Assembly (NCBI GenBank): GCA_002633005.1
Contig: NMRA01000375.1
Location: forward strand, 269,161 to 333,160
Length of the DNA stretch: 64,000 bases
Source: Phoronis australis
Lineage: Eukaryota; Phoronida; Phoronidae
Reading direction: 5' to 3'
Part shown: positions 45,333-57,538 of the stretch, one piece after another
Layout of the letters: each line of letters starts with the position of its first letter
Position numbering within the stretch: position 1 is the stretch's first letter
Program-made: the position numbers and the translations under genes
Notes under the pieces: model-generated
Seen by the model: only the letters and a program-made list of their open reading frames with translations
What the model was told of the DNA's origin: nothing
The model's database searches: none

Positions 45333-47400
45333 GTATCTCCTCTACATGCGTGTGTGGATACCAGGAATCAAGTGATTATATCTTCTTTACATTTTGCTGT
45401 TATTTTGAAGGGCATTATTGGGTAAACTAGGAATCCTGGGAAACTGCCCCTCTGACGCTCAGACTGGAGGACTTGACTTGCCGATACTAGTTGAGTGAGC
45501 CACTTTTGACAACAAAGTGTTGCAACTGTACAAACAGATAAATCCTCAATAGTGTGACTGTTCTAACAGGATACACAAGATAAACTGTTATAACTTTTCA
45601 CTGCACAGTTTGTGATCTTGTAACTTAATTTGGCCACAGACTATCGCAATCCTCAAATTACAGCAGTGTGTACTGTCTCGGAATCACAAACTGTTACAAT
45701 TTTTTTGTTACAAGAGTTTGTGGCCTGTGTTGTTGCACAATCTGTATCCCTCAAACTGCAGTGATCTCGAAACAACAATTTTATGCTACAAAAGCAGTAC
45801 CTACGTCATGAAATCTAATGGGCAATGGTCACTGTCATATCTTTACATTGAAGTCATAACCTGCCACCCACGCCATTCTGTCAACCATGACGCTGTTGTC
45901 GTTCAAAATGATTGTTTTTTGTTATTGTTGTTAAATGGTCTATGATACCATGCCCTTCAAGCTCATTGGTCTGGGGGGAAAGTGGTCTTTTGCCTCGAGT
46001 TTCCCTACCTAGACCTCCGATGCTTCAATTTTTGGGATGAATGTTGGCCCCAATTCCTATGGAAAATATTTTAAAATTACGTGATGTTCCCCTTATTGTG
46101 CCCAAAATTACCTTCCAATGATTAAAAAGTCTCTCAAGGTTAGAATCACTGAAATAATGTGCTAATTTCGGTTACTTGAGGCCAGTGAGGGGTGGCGACC
46201 GCAGGTGGAATTGGTGACCAGGGGAATTTTCCCCTCTACCAAAAAATTCCATCTCCAAAGGTACAGGCACGCTTCCCCTTGGGTGACAGAGAGGTGAGAG
46301 CCCCACCCACTTTCTCTGTCTTCCATTTTCATGGGGAGGTGCTGAATCGCCCATACTTCAAGACTCCAGAGACTTCTGCCAACCATCACTGCATCCTGAT
46401 TATGTTGTGACAATTGATGCTTTGAAGGTTTGTACAAAATGTTGTAATTTTAGAGTTACCACAGCTTGCGCAGCCCCTCAAACCATAATTTGTCATAGCG
46501 AAAAACTATGACAACCTGTGATTTATAGGCTTGCAAACATTGTGCCGTTGTGACATTTAATGGTCTAACAAAACACTCAAGTGATTTGATTCGGGGCTGA
46601 AGACCTCTGTTATTCCAGTATCGAAGCATGTCATTTTTTCCATGAAACCTCTGTGTGTGTGCTCAAGTTTTGTGCCATAGCAACCATCAAACAAAGTTTT
46701 GAAAATCTTTGGGCACTTACAATACTATTGGAAACCCTTGAAAAATGAAAAAAGTTCATTTTGGATAATTATTTTTGTCCAAATTTGTTAAGATTTTGCC
46801 GTAATCGTGAAAATAAATGCCGTTAGGTAGACTCGGAGACATTTATGTTCACGGGTTGTTGGTGGATGAGGTGCATTAAGGATCACTTTAAATAAAACAA
46901 ATGCCGGGCAGCCAGAACTCAGTTGCTCACACACATTTGCTGATTCCTTGGTACCACTTACAATGTTTCAAAATTTCTGAAAGAATTTGCAATGTTCTAC
47001 ACTAGGGTATTTATCAACCTTATTGCATTTTTTCAGAATTGAAATGCATACGTATTGTTCGAAATTATATTTTTCTTGCCATTGGTATCCATAAGTGTCC
47101 GTTGAACACATCATTTATGTGTCAAATATGGGAATTGCTTGAGACGGCTTGATTTCAATTACATGTCTAATCTTTATCAGCTATTTTCAGGCCTTCTGTT
47201 TTTCGATGATTTTAGCAGTTTATAACGTCTGCTTATCATTTAAATTAATGCTGAGATTGATTCCCATGAAATTTTGTTCATTAAGTAATTGTATAATTTA
47301 TTGCCAAGGGAACAGTGTCTCAGATGTTTTATTTCCATCCATACAATGAAGATTCATAGACAATCAAAACTGAAGACTTGGTATGTTGTTTTGAAAAGGG
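45333..47400. other. No gene recognised
   Basis: Contains loosely repeated ACAAACTGTTA/TTGTTACAAG motifs at 45530-45730 that may be a small transposon relic, and a moderately GC-richer stretch at 46180-46400 with open frames on both strands but no recognised protein. Confidence 0.35.
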
Positions 47401-47402
47401 AC

Positions 47403-48450
47403 TTAAATGGCTAATATCTGTTTTAGGGTAAATCAAAAATCTGAAACAGTTTCCTGCATTTTGACAGTAAGAATATGTAGTTTGTATTCTATAGTCTCTC
47501 GCAGTTTATGTTTTTTGAAATTCATGTTCAAAACAAAAATTGATTTTTCAAAATTGTCAATCTCGTGATTGTAAGCAATTGTGTGATGTTTTAATGAATG
47601 AATTAAGATTTTGCAATCAATGAGGATTTCAAAAGTATATGGGTTGAAAATGGTCTGAAAATTTTGTTTGAGGAAGTGTGAACGGACTTCACGAAGGTTG
47701 ACAACTACCTTGTAGCTGTTGACATAGCAAAATTATGGCCTGGATGATAATATAAACTCGCTCTGTTATGCACAGGGATCCATCAGAAAATTTACAGTCC
47801 TAAATCAGTAGGATGTACCAACTAAGGTACATTTTTCACGACAGATTGCTGCTATAGGCCTGGTCACACCAAGTTAAATCTCTGGGTGGGTGAAGAAACT
47901 GTGGGTAGAAGCCTCCGACTCGCAGAGTTGAAGGAGTAGAGAATAAAAGAACACAAAAAATCTGCTGTAGCACTTTGCTGTCTATGATATGAGGCAAAGG
48001 CAACAGTTGGATGACGGAGTGAAGCTGGTGACGACTGGGGAGTGACGTGAAAGTGAAGTCTATTTGTGGGATCTGAAAAACCTAGAAGAACAAGAGGCAT
48101 CGACTTAGCATTGCACTATCTGAATATGAACCCTGTAGATGGTGTCAAATGCAAACAATTTTATGTACTCACATGTATATATAAGGTTGCATATTGCTGT
48201 TATTGTGTCCGGTTGATCTCTTGGTATTTCAAAAATTCACGGCCAGAACTTGAAATTTGGAACTATGGTGTAGGTCATCGCTGGAGTAGGGCATTCCATT
48301 TTCAATGTTTTGCACCCCAGAGCCATTTTGGTCTTAGGAGTCTGTCAGGGGAGAACCGTTTAATGGATTTCATTGAAACTGGATGTATAGGTCATGTCAT
48401 TGGGCAATTTCAACTACTGCAGCAATCTTTAATGGCCATTTTGTCTGGTT
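47403..48450. repeat. Duplicated block 2, haplotype alpha
   Basis: About 1.05 kb matching 48892-49935. It ends at TTGTCTGGTT, where insertion D begins. The minus-strand frame 48100-47864 is conserved in the other copy (49589-49353) but with frame changes near its end; it is probably repeat-derived. Confidence 0.9.
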
Positions 48451-48573
48451 ACTTGGCGGAATTCTTCCGCCAAGTATGTTGCTCTGACAGCAAGTTTTTT
48501 TTTTTACTTGGCGGAATTCTTCGAATTCCGTCAAGTATGTTGCTCTGACAGCAAGTTTTTTTTTTTTTTTTTN
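48451..48573. mobile_element. Insertion D, left part
   Basis: Two 50 bp units, each ACTTGGCGGAATTCTTC-like plus TATGTTGCTCTGACAGCAAG and a poly-T run. The start is a hairpin (CTTGGCGGAA against TTCCGCCAAG). The rest is lost in the gap; the other side appears at 53422-54069. The empty site is at about 49935-49945. Confidence 0.65.
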
Positions 48574-48770
48574 NNNNNNNNNNNNNNNNNNNNNNNNNNN
48601 NNNNNNNNNNNNNNNNNNNNNNNNNNNNNNNNNNNNNNNNNNNNNNNNNNNNNNNNNNNNNNNNNNNNNNNNNNNNNNNNNNNNNNNNNNNNNNNNNNNN
48701 NNNNNNNNNNNNNNNNNNNNNNNNNNNNNNNNNNNNNNNNNNNNNNNNNNNNNNNNNNNNNNNNNNNNNN
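48573..48770. other. Assembly gap (run of N)
   Basis: 198 unknown bases between a poly-T and a poly-C run; the flanks come from different haplotypes. The nominally open frames crossing it are artefacts. Confidence 0.98.
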
Positions 48771-48891
48771 CCCCCCCCCCCGATTTCTTGAAATTTCACG
48801 TTTAAGCGCCCATGTCTGGTTAACCGCCCACCCCCGATTTTTTGGGTTCGCCAATTTAACCGCCCAGGGCGTTAACCCGAACGATTACGGT
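48771..48891. mobile_element. TACCGTA-type element C, right end only
   Basis: Reads AAGCGCCCATGTCTGGTTAA, CCGCCCACCCCCGATTTTTT and ends GTTAACCCGAACGATTACGG then TA. This is the inverse of the element B left end. Its left part is in the gap. The other haplotype is uninterrupted here (GGGACTTAAATGGC at 47398-47411). Confidence 0.8.
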
Positions 48892-49935
48892 AAATGGCTA
48901 GTATCTGTTTTAGGGTAAATCAAAAATCTGAGACAGTTTCCTGCATTTTGACAGTAAGGATATGTAGTTTGTATTCTACAGTCTCTTGCAGTTTATGTTT
49001 TTTGAAATTCATGTTCAAAACAAAAATTGATTTTTCAAAATTGTCAGTCTCGTGATTGTAAGCAATTGTGTGATGTTTTAATGAATGAATTAAGATTTTG
49101 CAATCATTGAGGATTCCAAAAGTATATGGGTTGAAAATGGACTGTTATAATTTTGTTTGAGGAAGTGTGAATGGACTTCACGAAGGTTGACAACTACCTT
49201 GTAGCTGTTGACATTGCAAAATTATGGCCTCGATGATAATATAAACTCGCTCTGTTATGCACACCGATCCATCAGAAAATTTACAGTCCTAAATCACTAG
49301 GATGTGCCAACTAAGGTACATTTTTCACGACAGATTGCTGCTATAGGCCTGGTCACACCAAGTTAATTCTCTGTGCAGTGGGTAAACAAACTGTGGGTAG
49401 AGGCCTCCGACTCACAGAGTTGAAGGAGTAGAGAATAAAAGAACACAAAAAATCTGCTGTAGCACTTTGCTGTCTATGATATGAGGCAAAGGCAACAGTT
49501 GGGTGACGAAGTGAAGCTGGTGACGACTGGGGAGTGAGGTGGAAGTGAAGTCTATTTGTGGGATCTGAAAAACCTAGAACAAGTGGCATCGACTAAGCAT
49601 TGTACTGTCTGAGTATGAACCCTGTAGATGGTGTCAAATGCAAACAATTTTATGTACTCACATGTATATATAAGGTTGCATATTGCTGTTATCGTGTCCG
49701 GTTGATCTCTTGATATTTCAAAAATTCACGGCCAGAACTTGAAATTTGGAATTATGGTGTAGGTCATCGCTGGAGTAGGGCATTCCACTTTCAATGTTTT
49801 GCACCCCGGAGCCATTTTAGTCTTAGGAGTCTTTCAGGGGAGAACCGTTTAACGGATTTCATTGAAACTGGATGTAGAGGTCATGTCATTGGGCAATTTC
49901 AACTACTGCAGCAACCTATAGTGGCCTATTTGTCT
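48892..49935. repeat. Duplicated block 2, haplotype beta
   Basis: Counterpart of 47403-48450. It continues without interruption into 49936-53420, so 48771-53420 is one contiguous haplotype segment. Confidence 0.9.
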
Positions 49936-51373
49936 GGTTTTTCTGTTGTACGGGTTGCTCGAAATTTCAAAAAAAAACACTGGTATTTTCGCGAAATTTG
50001 ACACAAGGATGTAGGGCACGGATAGAGTGGTTTATGCTAATTAATGGCTGCTAAGTGCGGTGACCCTTTGTGCATGTTTTATTTCTTTGTTACACATGTT
50101 GAATCTTCATTTTTAAAAACTTTTGACTTGATATTAGTTATAAAAGGTGAGGTGCCTATACCGTTTCAGGTGTGACTATTGCAGCGACCTCTTGTGGTCG
50201 GATTGTTGTCTCGTTGTAGCTTGCATGAAACTGATATGCAGCCCTAGACACATGCAGTTTATGGGTTCCTGTGAGCACATATCAACACTGCATTTCTCTT
50301 GCTGACCACTGCTACCCTGTACCGCCCATCCTCTGGCCATTTCATCAGGACCTCATGAAAGAGGTTTCTGGTGTGACTTTATAGGATGCGGTTCTATAAT
50401 CTACTGGTCCTGTTTTAATTATGGTGTTGCATCTTTGCCAGCAATTGCTACACATTTGAATAGCATTTGGCCTGCTTGATGTTGGGACTATAACTTCACT
50501 ATTGTTAACATTATCGTTACACAACTACTGGCTTACAAATTGATTAACAAATGGTGTAAATATGTATTCAAGACTATGTAACTGTAAGTACATTTGTAGT
50601 TACAGAAAACATCAGCTGCCATATCATTCCAGTGCGTTTGTTGATATTCGCAAACTTCCGACATGCTGGGATTGAACGTTGCAGTACAGTCTGATTTTGA
50701 TTGTGATGCCTTAGGGAAAAGACAGTTGCTGGCGAAAAGTTGCACAAAGTATCCACATTGTCTTGTTAACCAAAATGCCTTAGTGCCGTCTACACACAGT
50801 CTTCCCCTTGAACAAGTTACTCCTGGAATAAGTTGCCACTAGGTTTGGAGACTCTGTGGACGCTGTTTAAACTAGTGCATGACTTACCCCACTTGTGACA
50901 ACTAAAGTCCCATCCACACACAGCCTACCCTAGAGCAACTTGCACTAGCGCAACTTACCCTACTTTAGAGTGGAGCGTACAGACACACATATTCGATATC
51001 TAGGGTAAGGCAGAAGTTGTCGCTCTGTGCGTGGCAATGAATGCCTTATGAGTCATTCCATATGAAATCACCCAGAGGGTGTCAGGTCACCATCTCAGAA
51101 TTGGATAAAAATTTTCTGAGAGGTTTATCGTAATACACAATGGTTAGTTGCAACATTTCATTTACCTGCGTCAAAGGGTCTCTGAGATATGGCCCTTTGA
51201 AACATTGGGTGCCATGCTCATTTTTGCCCTCGCGTATTGAAACTGTTTTCTTCTGATTTTGGAGGCTTTTAAGTTCAAAATTAAGCATTGCATTGAACTG
51301 AAAATTCCTAGATGGATTAACACCATACCAGGCTGTTAGAATTTATCACCAGAATTCACCAAGCAAATGTCAT

Positions 51374-53420
51374 ACCTGAACTGAGGGGGCCCTAAATGTA
51401 AAAAAATTGCGATCACAAATCTTGAATTCGACTTTTGACTAGTCCCAGAATATTAAATGAAAGCAACCAAGACACTTAAAATACAAAAAGTATATTCCTT
51501 ATTAGTACTGTAAACTTTAAAAAGTAAAAAAAAAACAAATTTTGATGGTCAGTGTATAAAGTTAATTGGCACTAAAAGCATTTTCAGTTAAATAACACCT
51601 TTTATCAGTCATTTCCGGCACGCAAAAGTCAGTGTCTGCAGTTTTCAGTGATATTGTCTTATGTATAATGATTATATTTCCAAAAATGTTTTGTTTAAAG
51701 CATCTTCATTGTTAAATGAGTCTTTGTTAAAGGGAGGTTTATGAAATTTTCTCATATGCAATCCGTTTAGGCCATTACATTGATAGTTTTAATGACCTTC
51801 AGGCTCAAGTTATTGGATTTATTCTAAAAGACAGTATCATGTTATTTTAAACTTTTTTGACGCAGGCAATTTTTAAGATAGGTCATAAAATGACACGATG
51901 TTATTAAAAGTTTGCTATGACTTGGTAGTTTGGATTTTCTTGCTGAAGTTAAAGACAATGTCATTGAAGTTGTAATGATTTTCAGGCTCAAGTTATTGGA
52001 TTTATTGCAAAAGATACTATCATATTAATGATAATCCAAACTTTACTTTGACTCAGACAGTTTTTAAGTGCGGAATGACAATACGACATACAAAGCTAAA
52101 AAAATTTGTTATGGCTTAAAGTTCATAAACGGTAGATGCATATTAACTCGAGCACCATCTCGACTTCAGGTACAACTGTGGAAATTTTTGTCCGAAAAGT
52201 TGGGGATTGTTTTGAGTCTGACAACATTTTATTTCTAAAGCACGGTCCAAGTATATTATTGATAAGGTTGCAGTAGACAAAGGAGTTGTTTTGTATATCA
52301 TCCAGGATGCTGTTCATTGGTTCCATTTGAACAATTCCTAAGCCACATTTCATCCATTTGCGGCTGAAGTGCTCATTGGTTTAGCTGCATCTGTTATTTC
52401 TGAAAGTGTGACGGCACGATACTGTGTCTGTACATACATTTATCACCACTTTGATACCATTACCATACTGGAGGAACGTTCTGTCATTTGTGAAAATAGA
52501 ATGTACTTAAGTGATGGAGCAGGTAGTCAATACAAAAACTAGTTTATTAACTAGTGTTATCGCATGGATGATTTTGGGCTTGACACTGAGTGGGTCTTCC
52601 CATGGAAAAAGTCCATGATGGGATAGGACTGGTACTCATTGTCAGAGCAGGCCTCTAGGCTTGAACAACAGCTTATCACATTCTCACTCCATTGCAGCCG
52701 TGTCAGTGGTCACATTCCTGGCATTAAATTTTGCTATATTTCAGTAGATGACATTTTAAGAAATGAGATTGGTTATGATCTTTATAAAATATTCGGTAGT
52801 GGAAACTCTGTCACAGGCCCTAGGTCACACCAATGTTTCATGCCATTGTGTTAGAATGCATTTAAGATGAAACGAGTATCAGTGGGTGATCATTTAACAC
52901 TTATTGGTGAAGAACCTGCAGGTGAGCTAGATCATGAGACACTTCATGCTTTTGTGAATGGCAAGGAATGCTGAATTGGGTGTAGAGAAGATCATTCTGA
53001 AGAAAACAGCGATATATTAGTCACTTTGATGACATAATCGACCATGGCATGGTCATCTGTTTCACAGAAAAATGTATGCTGGGTTCTTTTTTTAACTTTG
53101 AGTGTGTGTGTCGTGTCTGCCCTTGTAATTCAGGGACACCGCGTATACGCTGTTAGACTGTCGCAGCAGAATATTGTTCGAATTTTATTTAAGTGAAAGT
53201 GTACCTTCAGTATTTAAAAACTGTGTAAAAGTAAAGTTTGTAACAACTTCAGTAACAAATATTGCCTTTAACTTTAGCAAGAAAATCATAACTCCGATCC
53301 ATTTTTAAGTCATAGCAAACCTTCGTTAACATTGCGTCATTTTATGTCGTATCTTTCTGTAATGAAATACTGATAAATCAAAGTAAATTTAAAATGACAT
53401 TACATTGTCTTTTGGAATAA
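51374..53420. mobile_element. Long-TIR element E, beta copy (right end cut by gap)
   Basis: The left end ACCTGAACTGAGGGGG opens a long inverted repeat (to about 51960) whose inverse begins at about 53210. A decayed transposase-like gene lies between. Two related segments of about 130 bp at 51790-51925 and 51970-52110 (both with TCAGGCTCAAGTTATTGGAT) form a partial direct repeat in the left arm. Confidence 0.8.
52380..52990 (+). pseudogene. Decayed transposase-like gene in element E, beta copy
   Basis: Frames shift repeatedly, but the text reads, in order: a helix-like stretch, SDGAGSQYKN (52510-52539), DDFGLDTEW (52566), HDGIG, ITFSLH, IPGIKFCYISVDDI (from 52714) and GPRSHQCFMPL. This order recalls a family of uncharacterised, transposon-borne DDE-like proteins abundant in cnidarians, hemichordates and arthropods, with SDGxGxQYKN, DFG-x-EW and a CDGIGG motif (recalled). 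Many stops and shifts show it is dead. Confidence 0.65.
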
Positions 53421-53421
53421 N

Positions 53422-54069
53422 AGACTGACCCAGCCAGCACTGTCCTACTTTAAAGCATGGCTCGTCCGTCATGTTGCGCCATCTATTGTTCTTTATTGTA
53501 GTTGATTGTGTGCTCTCTATTTGATTTTTCGCTAGTCACATGAATGTTATCGTGTTTGACAAACTACCACTTTAGATAGAGTTTTGAACGGGCTTTCAGA
53601 TGATAATTTTCAGTTTGCGCTACAACGTCTACTTTTTGAATTATTCGAGATTTTCGGATACCGTTGTGCCAATTCGGTCACGCAGCTGGCTGGCTTTGTT
53701 TTGGTTATGCCTAGTTGACCCAGACTGACCCAGCCAGCAGTGTCCTACTGTGGCATAGCTCTCTGTAGACTGTACAATTCCAGGGCAAATACTTATTGTA
53801 AACATAACTTTGCTTTGCAGACTGTCACATAGCGCCACCTATTTTAGAATATGATAACAGACATGACTCGTCCGTCTTGCTGGGCCATCTATTGTTCTTT
53901 ATTGTAGTTGATTGTCTGCTCTCTATTTGATTTCTTCGCTAGTCACATGAATGTTATCGTGTTATCGTCTTATTCATAATTGCCGCCGTGATCGTCTTGA
54001 TTGTCGTCGTCTCCCTCATCGTCGTCTTTTCGATTAGTTCCGCCAAGTGTCGCTCCTCTGAGCGCTCTC
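53422..54069. mobile_element. Insertion D, right part
   Basis: Between the n at 53421 and the resumption of haplotype alpha. It contains a direct repeat of about 100 bp (53459-53560 and 53864-53963, both with CCATCTATTGTTCTTTATTG), two ACTGACCCAGCCAGCA motifs and a GTC trinucleotide stretch. It ends TTCCGCCAAGTGTCGCTCC, echoing the repeat unit of the left part. Confidence 0.6.
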
Positions 54070-57000
54070 GTTTTTCTGTTGCTCGAAATTTCAAAAAAAC
54101 ACTGGTTGTATTTTCGCGAAATTTGACACAATGATGTAGGGCACGGATAGAGTGGTTTATGCTAATTAATGGCTGCTAAGTGCGGTGACCACCCTTTGTG
54201 CATGTTTTATTTCTTTGCTACTCATGTTGAATCTTCATTTTTAAAAACTTTTGACTTGATATTAGTTATAAAAGGTGAGGTGCCTATACCTTTTCAGGTG
54301 TGACTGTTGCAGCGACCTCTTGTGGTCGGATTGTTGTCTCCTTCTACCTTACGTGAAACTGATATGCAGCCCTAGACACATGCAGTTTGTGGGTTCCTGT
54401 AAGCACATATCAACATTTTGCATTTCTCTTGCTGACCACTGCTACCCTGTACCGCCCATCCTCTGGCCATTTCATCAGGACCTCATGAAAGAGGTTTTTT
54501 GGTGTGACTTTATGGGATTCGATTCTATAATCTACTGGTCCTGTTATAATTATGGCGTTGCATCTTTGCCAGCAATTGCTGCACATTTGAATAGCATTTG
54601 GCCTGCTTGATGTTGGGACTATAGCTTCACTGTTGTTAACATTATTGTTACACAACTACTGGCTTACAAATTGATTAACAAATGGTGTAAATATGTATTC
54701 AAGACTATGTAACTGTAAGTACATTAGTAGTTACAGAAAACATCAGCTGCCATATCATTCCAGGGCCTTTGTTGATATTCGCAAACTTCCGACGTGCTGG
54801 GATTGAACGCTGCAGTACAGTCTGATTTTGATTGTGATGCCTTAGGGAAAAGACAGTTGCTGGCGAAAAGTTGCACAAATTATCCACATTGTCTTGTTAA
54901 CCAAAATGCCTTAGTGACGTCTACACACAGTCTTCCTCTTGAACAAGTTACTCCTGGAATAAGTTGCCACTAGGTTTGGAGACTGTGTGGACGCTGTTTA
55001 AACTAGTGCATGATTTATCCCACTTGTGACAACTAAAGTCCCGTCCACACACAGCCTACCCTAGAGCAACTTGCACTGGCGCAACTTACCCTACTTTTGA
55101 GTGGAGCGTACAGACACACACATAATTCGATATCTAGGGTAAGACAGAAGTTGTCGCTCTGTGCGTGGCAATGAATGCCTTATGAGTCATTCCACATGAG
55201 GATGTCAGGTCGCCATCTCAGAATTGGATGAAAATTCTCTGAGAGGTTTATCGTAATACACAATGGTTAGTTGCAACATTTCATTTACCTGCGTCAAAGG
55301 GTCTCTGAGATATGGCCCTTTGAAACATTGGGTGCCATGCTCATTTTTGCCTTCGCGTATTGAAACTGTTTTCTTTCTGATTTTGGAGACTTTTAACTTC
55401 AAAATTAAGCATTGCATTGAACTGAAAATGCCTAGATGGATTAACACCATACCAGGCTGTTAGAATCTATCACCAGAATTCACCAAGCAAATGTCATACC
55501 TGAACTGAGGGGGCACTAATTGTAAAAAAATTGCGATCACAAATCTTGAATTCGACTTTTGACTAGTCCCAGAATATTAAATGAAAGCAACCAAGACACT
55601 TAAAATACAAAAAGTATATTCCTTATTAGTACTGTAAACTTTAAAAAGTAAAAAAAACAAATTTTGATGGTCAGTGTATAAAGTTAATTGGCACTAAAAG
55701 CATTTTCAGTTAAATAACACCTTTTATCAGTCATTTCCGGCACGCAAAAGTCAGTGTCTGCAGTTTTCAGTGATATTGACTTATGTATAATGATTATATT
55801 ACCAAAAATGTTTTGTTTAAAGCATCTTCATTGTTAAATGAGTCTTTGTTAAAGGGAGGTTTATGATATTTTCTCATATGCAATCGGTTTAGGCCATTAC
55901 ATTGATAGTTTTAATGACCTTTAGGCTCAAGTTATTGGATTTATTCTAAAAGACAGTATCATGTTATTTTAAACTTTTTTGACGCAGGCAATTTTTAAGA
56001 TAGGTCATAAAATGACACGATATTATTAAAAGTTTGCTATGACTTGGTAGTTTGGATTTTCTTGCTGAAGTTAAAGACAATGTCATTGAAGTTGTAATGA
56101 TTTTCAGGCTCAAGTTATTGGATTTATTGCAAAAGACACTATCATATTAATGATAATCCAAACTTTACTTTGTCTCAGACAGTTTTTAAGTGCGGAATGA
56201 CAATACGACATACAAAGCTAAAAAAATTTGTTATGGCTTAAAGTTCATAAGCGGTAGATGCATATTAACTCGAGCACCATCTCGACTTCAGGTACAACTG
56301 TGGAAGTTTTTGTCCGAAAAGTTGGGGATTGTTTTGAGTCTGACAACATTTTATTTCTAAAGCACGGTCCAAGTATACTATTGATAATGTTGCAGTAGAC
56401 AAAGGAGTTGTTTTGTATATCATCCAGGATGCTGTTCATTGGTTCCATTTGAACAATTCCTAAGCCACTTTTCATCCATTTGCGGCTGAAGTGCTCATTG
56501 GTTTAGCTGCATCTATTATTTCTGAAAGTGTGACGCATGTTATTGCGTCTGCACATGCATTTATCACCACTTTGATACCATTACCATACTTGAGGAACGT
56601 TCTGTCATTTGTGAAAATAGAATGTACTTAAGTGATGGAGCAGGTACTCAATACAAAAACTAGTTTATTAACTTGTGTTATCGCATGGATGATTTTGGGC
56701 TTGACACTGAGTGGGTCTTCCCATGGAAAAAGTCCATGATGGGATAGGACTGGTACTCATTGTCAGAGCAAGCCTCTTGGCTTGAACAACAGCTTATCAC
56801 ATTCTCACTCCATTGCAGCTGTGTCAGTGGTCACATTCCTGGCATTAAATTTTGCTATATTTCAGTAGATGACATTTTAAGAAATGAGATTGGTTATGAT
56901 CTTTATAAAATATTCGGTAGTGGAAACTCTGTCACAGGCCCTGGGTCACACCAATGTTTCATGCCATTGTGTTAGAATGCATTTAAGATGAAACAAGTAT

Positions 57001-57538
57001 CAGTGGGTTATCATTTAACACTTATTGGTGAAAAACCTGCAGGTGAGCTAGATCAAGAGACACTTCATGCTTTGTGAATGGCAAGGAATGCTGAATTGGG
57101 TGTAGGGAGGAGCATTCTGAAGAAAACAGTGATATATTAGTCACTTTGATGATATAATCGACCATGGCATGGTCATCTGTTTCAGAGAATATTGGATGCT
57201 GGGTTCTTTTTTTAACACTGAGTGTGTGTGTTGTGTCTGCCCTTGTAGTTCAGGGACACGGCGTATACGCTATTAGACTGTTGTAGAAGAACATTGTTCT
57301 AATTTTATTTAAGTGAAAGTATACCTTCAGTATTTAAAAACTGTAAAAGTAAAGTTTGTAACAACTTCGGTAACAAATATTGTCTTTAACTTTAACAAGA
57401 AAATCATAACTCCGATCATTTTTAAGCCATAGCAAACCGTTGTTAACATTGCATCATTTTATGTCGTATCATTCTGTAATGAAATACTGATACATCAAAG
57501 TAAATTTAAAATGACATTACATTGTCTTTTGGAATAAA
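54070..57538. repeat. Duplicated block 3, haplotype alpha
   Basis: Counterpart of 49936-53420 with scattered substitutions and indels. Unlike the beta copy it continues past 57538 to the true right end of element E. Confidence 0.92.

Larger units (their letters stand above)
49936..53420. repeat. Duplicated block 3, haplotype beta
   Basis: About 3.5 kb matching 54070-57538. It contains the left end and most of the long inverted-repeat element E and stops at the n at 53421. Confidence 0.92.

Noticed and set aside
48449-48918. Open frames of over 100 codons on both strands
   Set aside because: They run through the N gap and only appear open because the unknown bases contain no stops.
52123-56475. 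Conserved 76-codon minus-strand frame in both copies of element E
   Set aside because: It is antisense to the decayed transposase-like gene, and the differences between copies are mostly amino-acid changing, as expected without selection.
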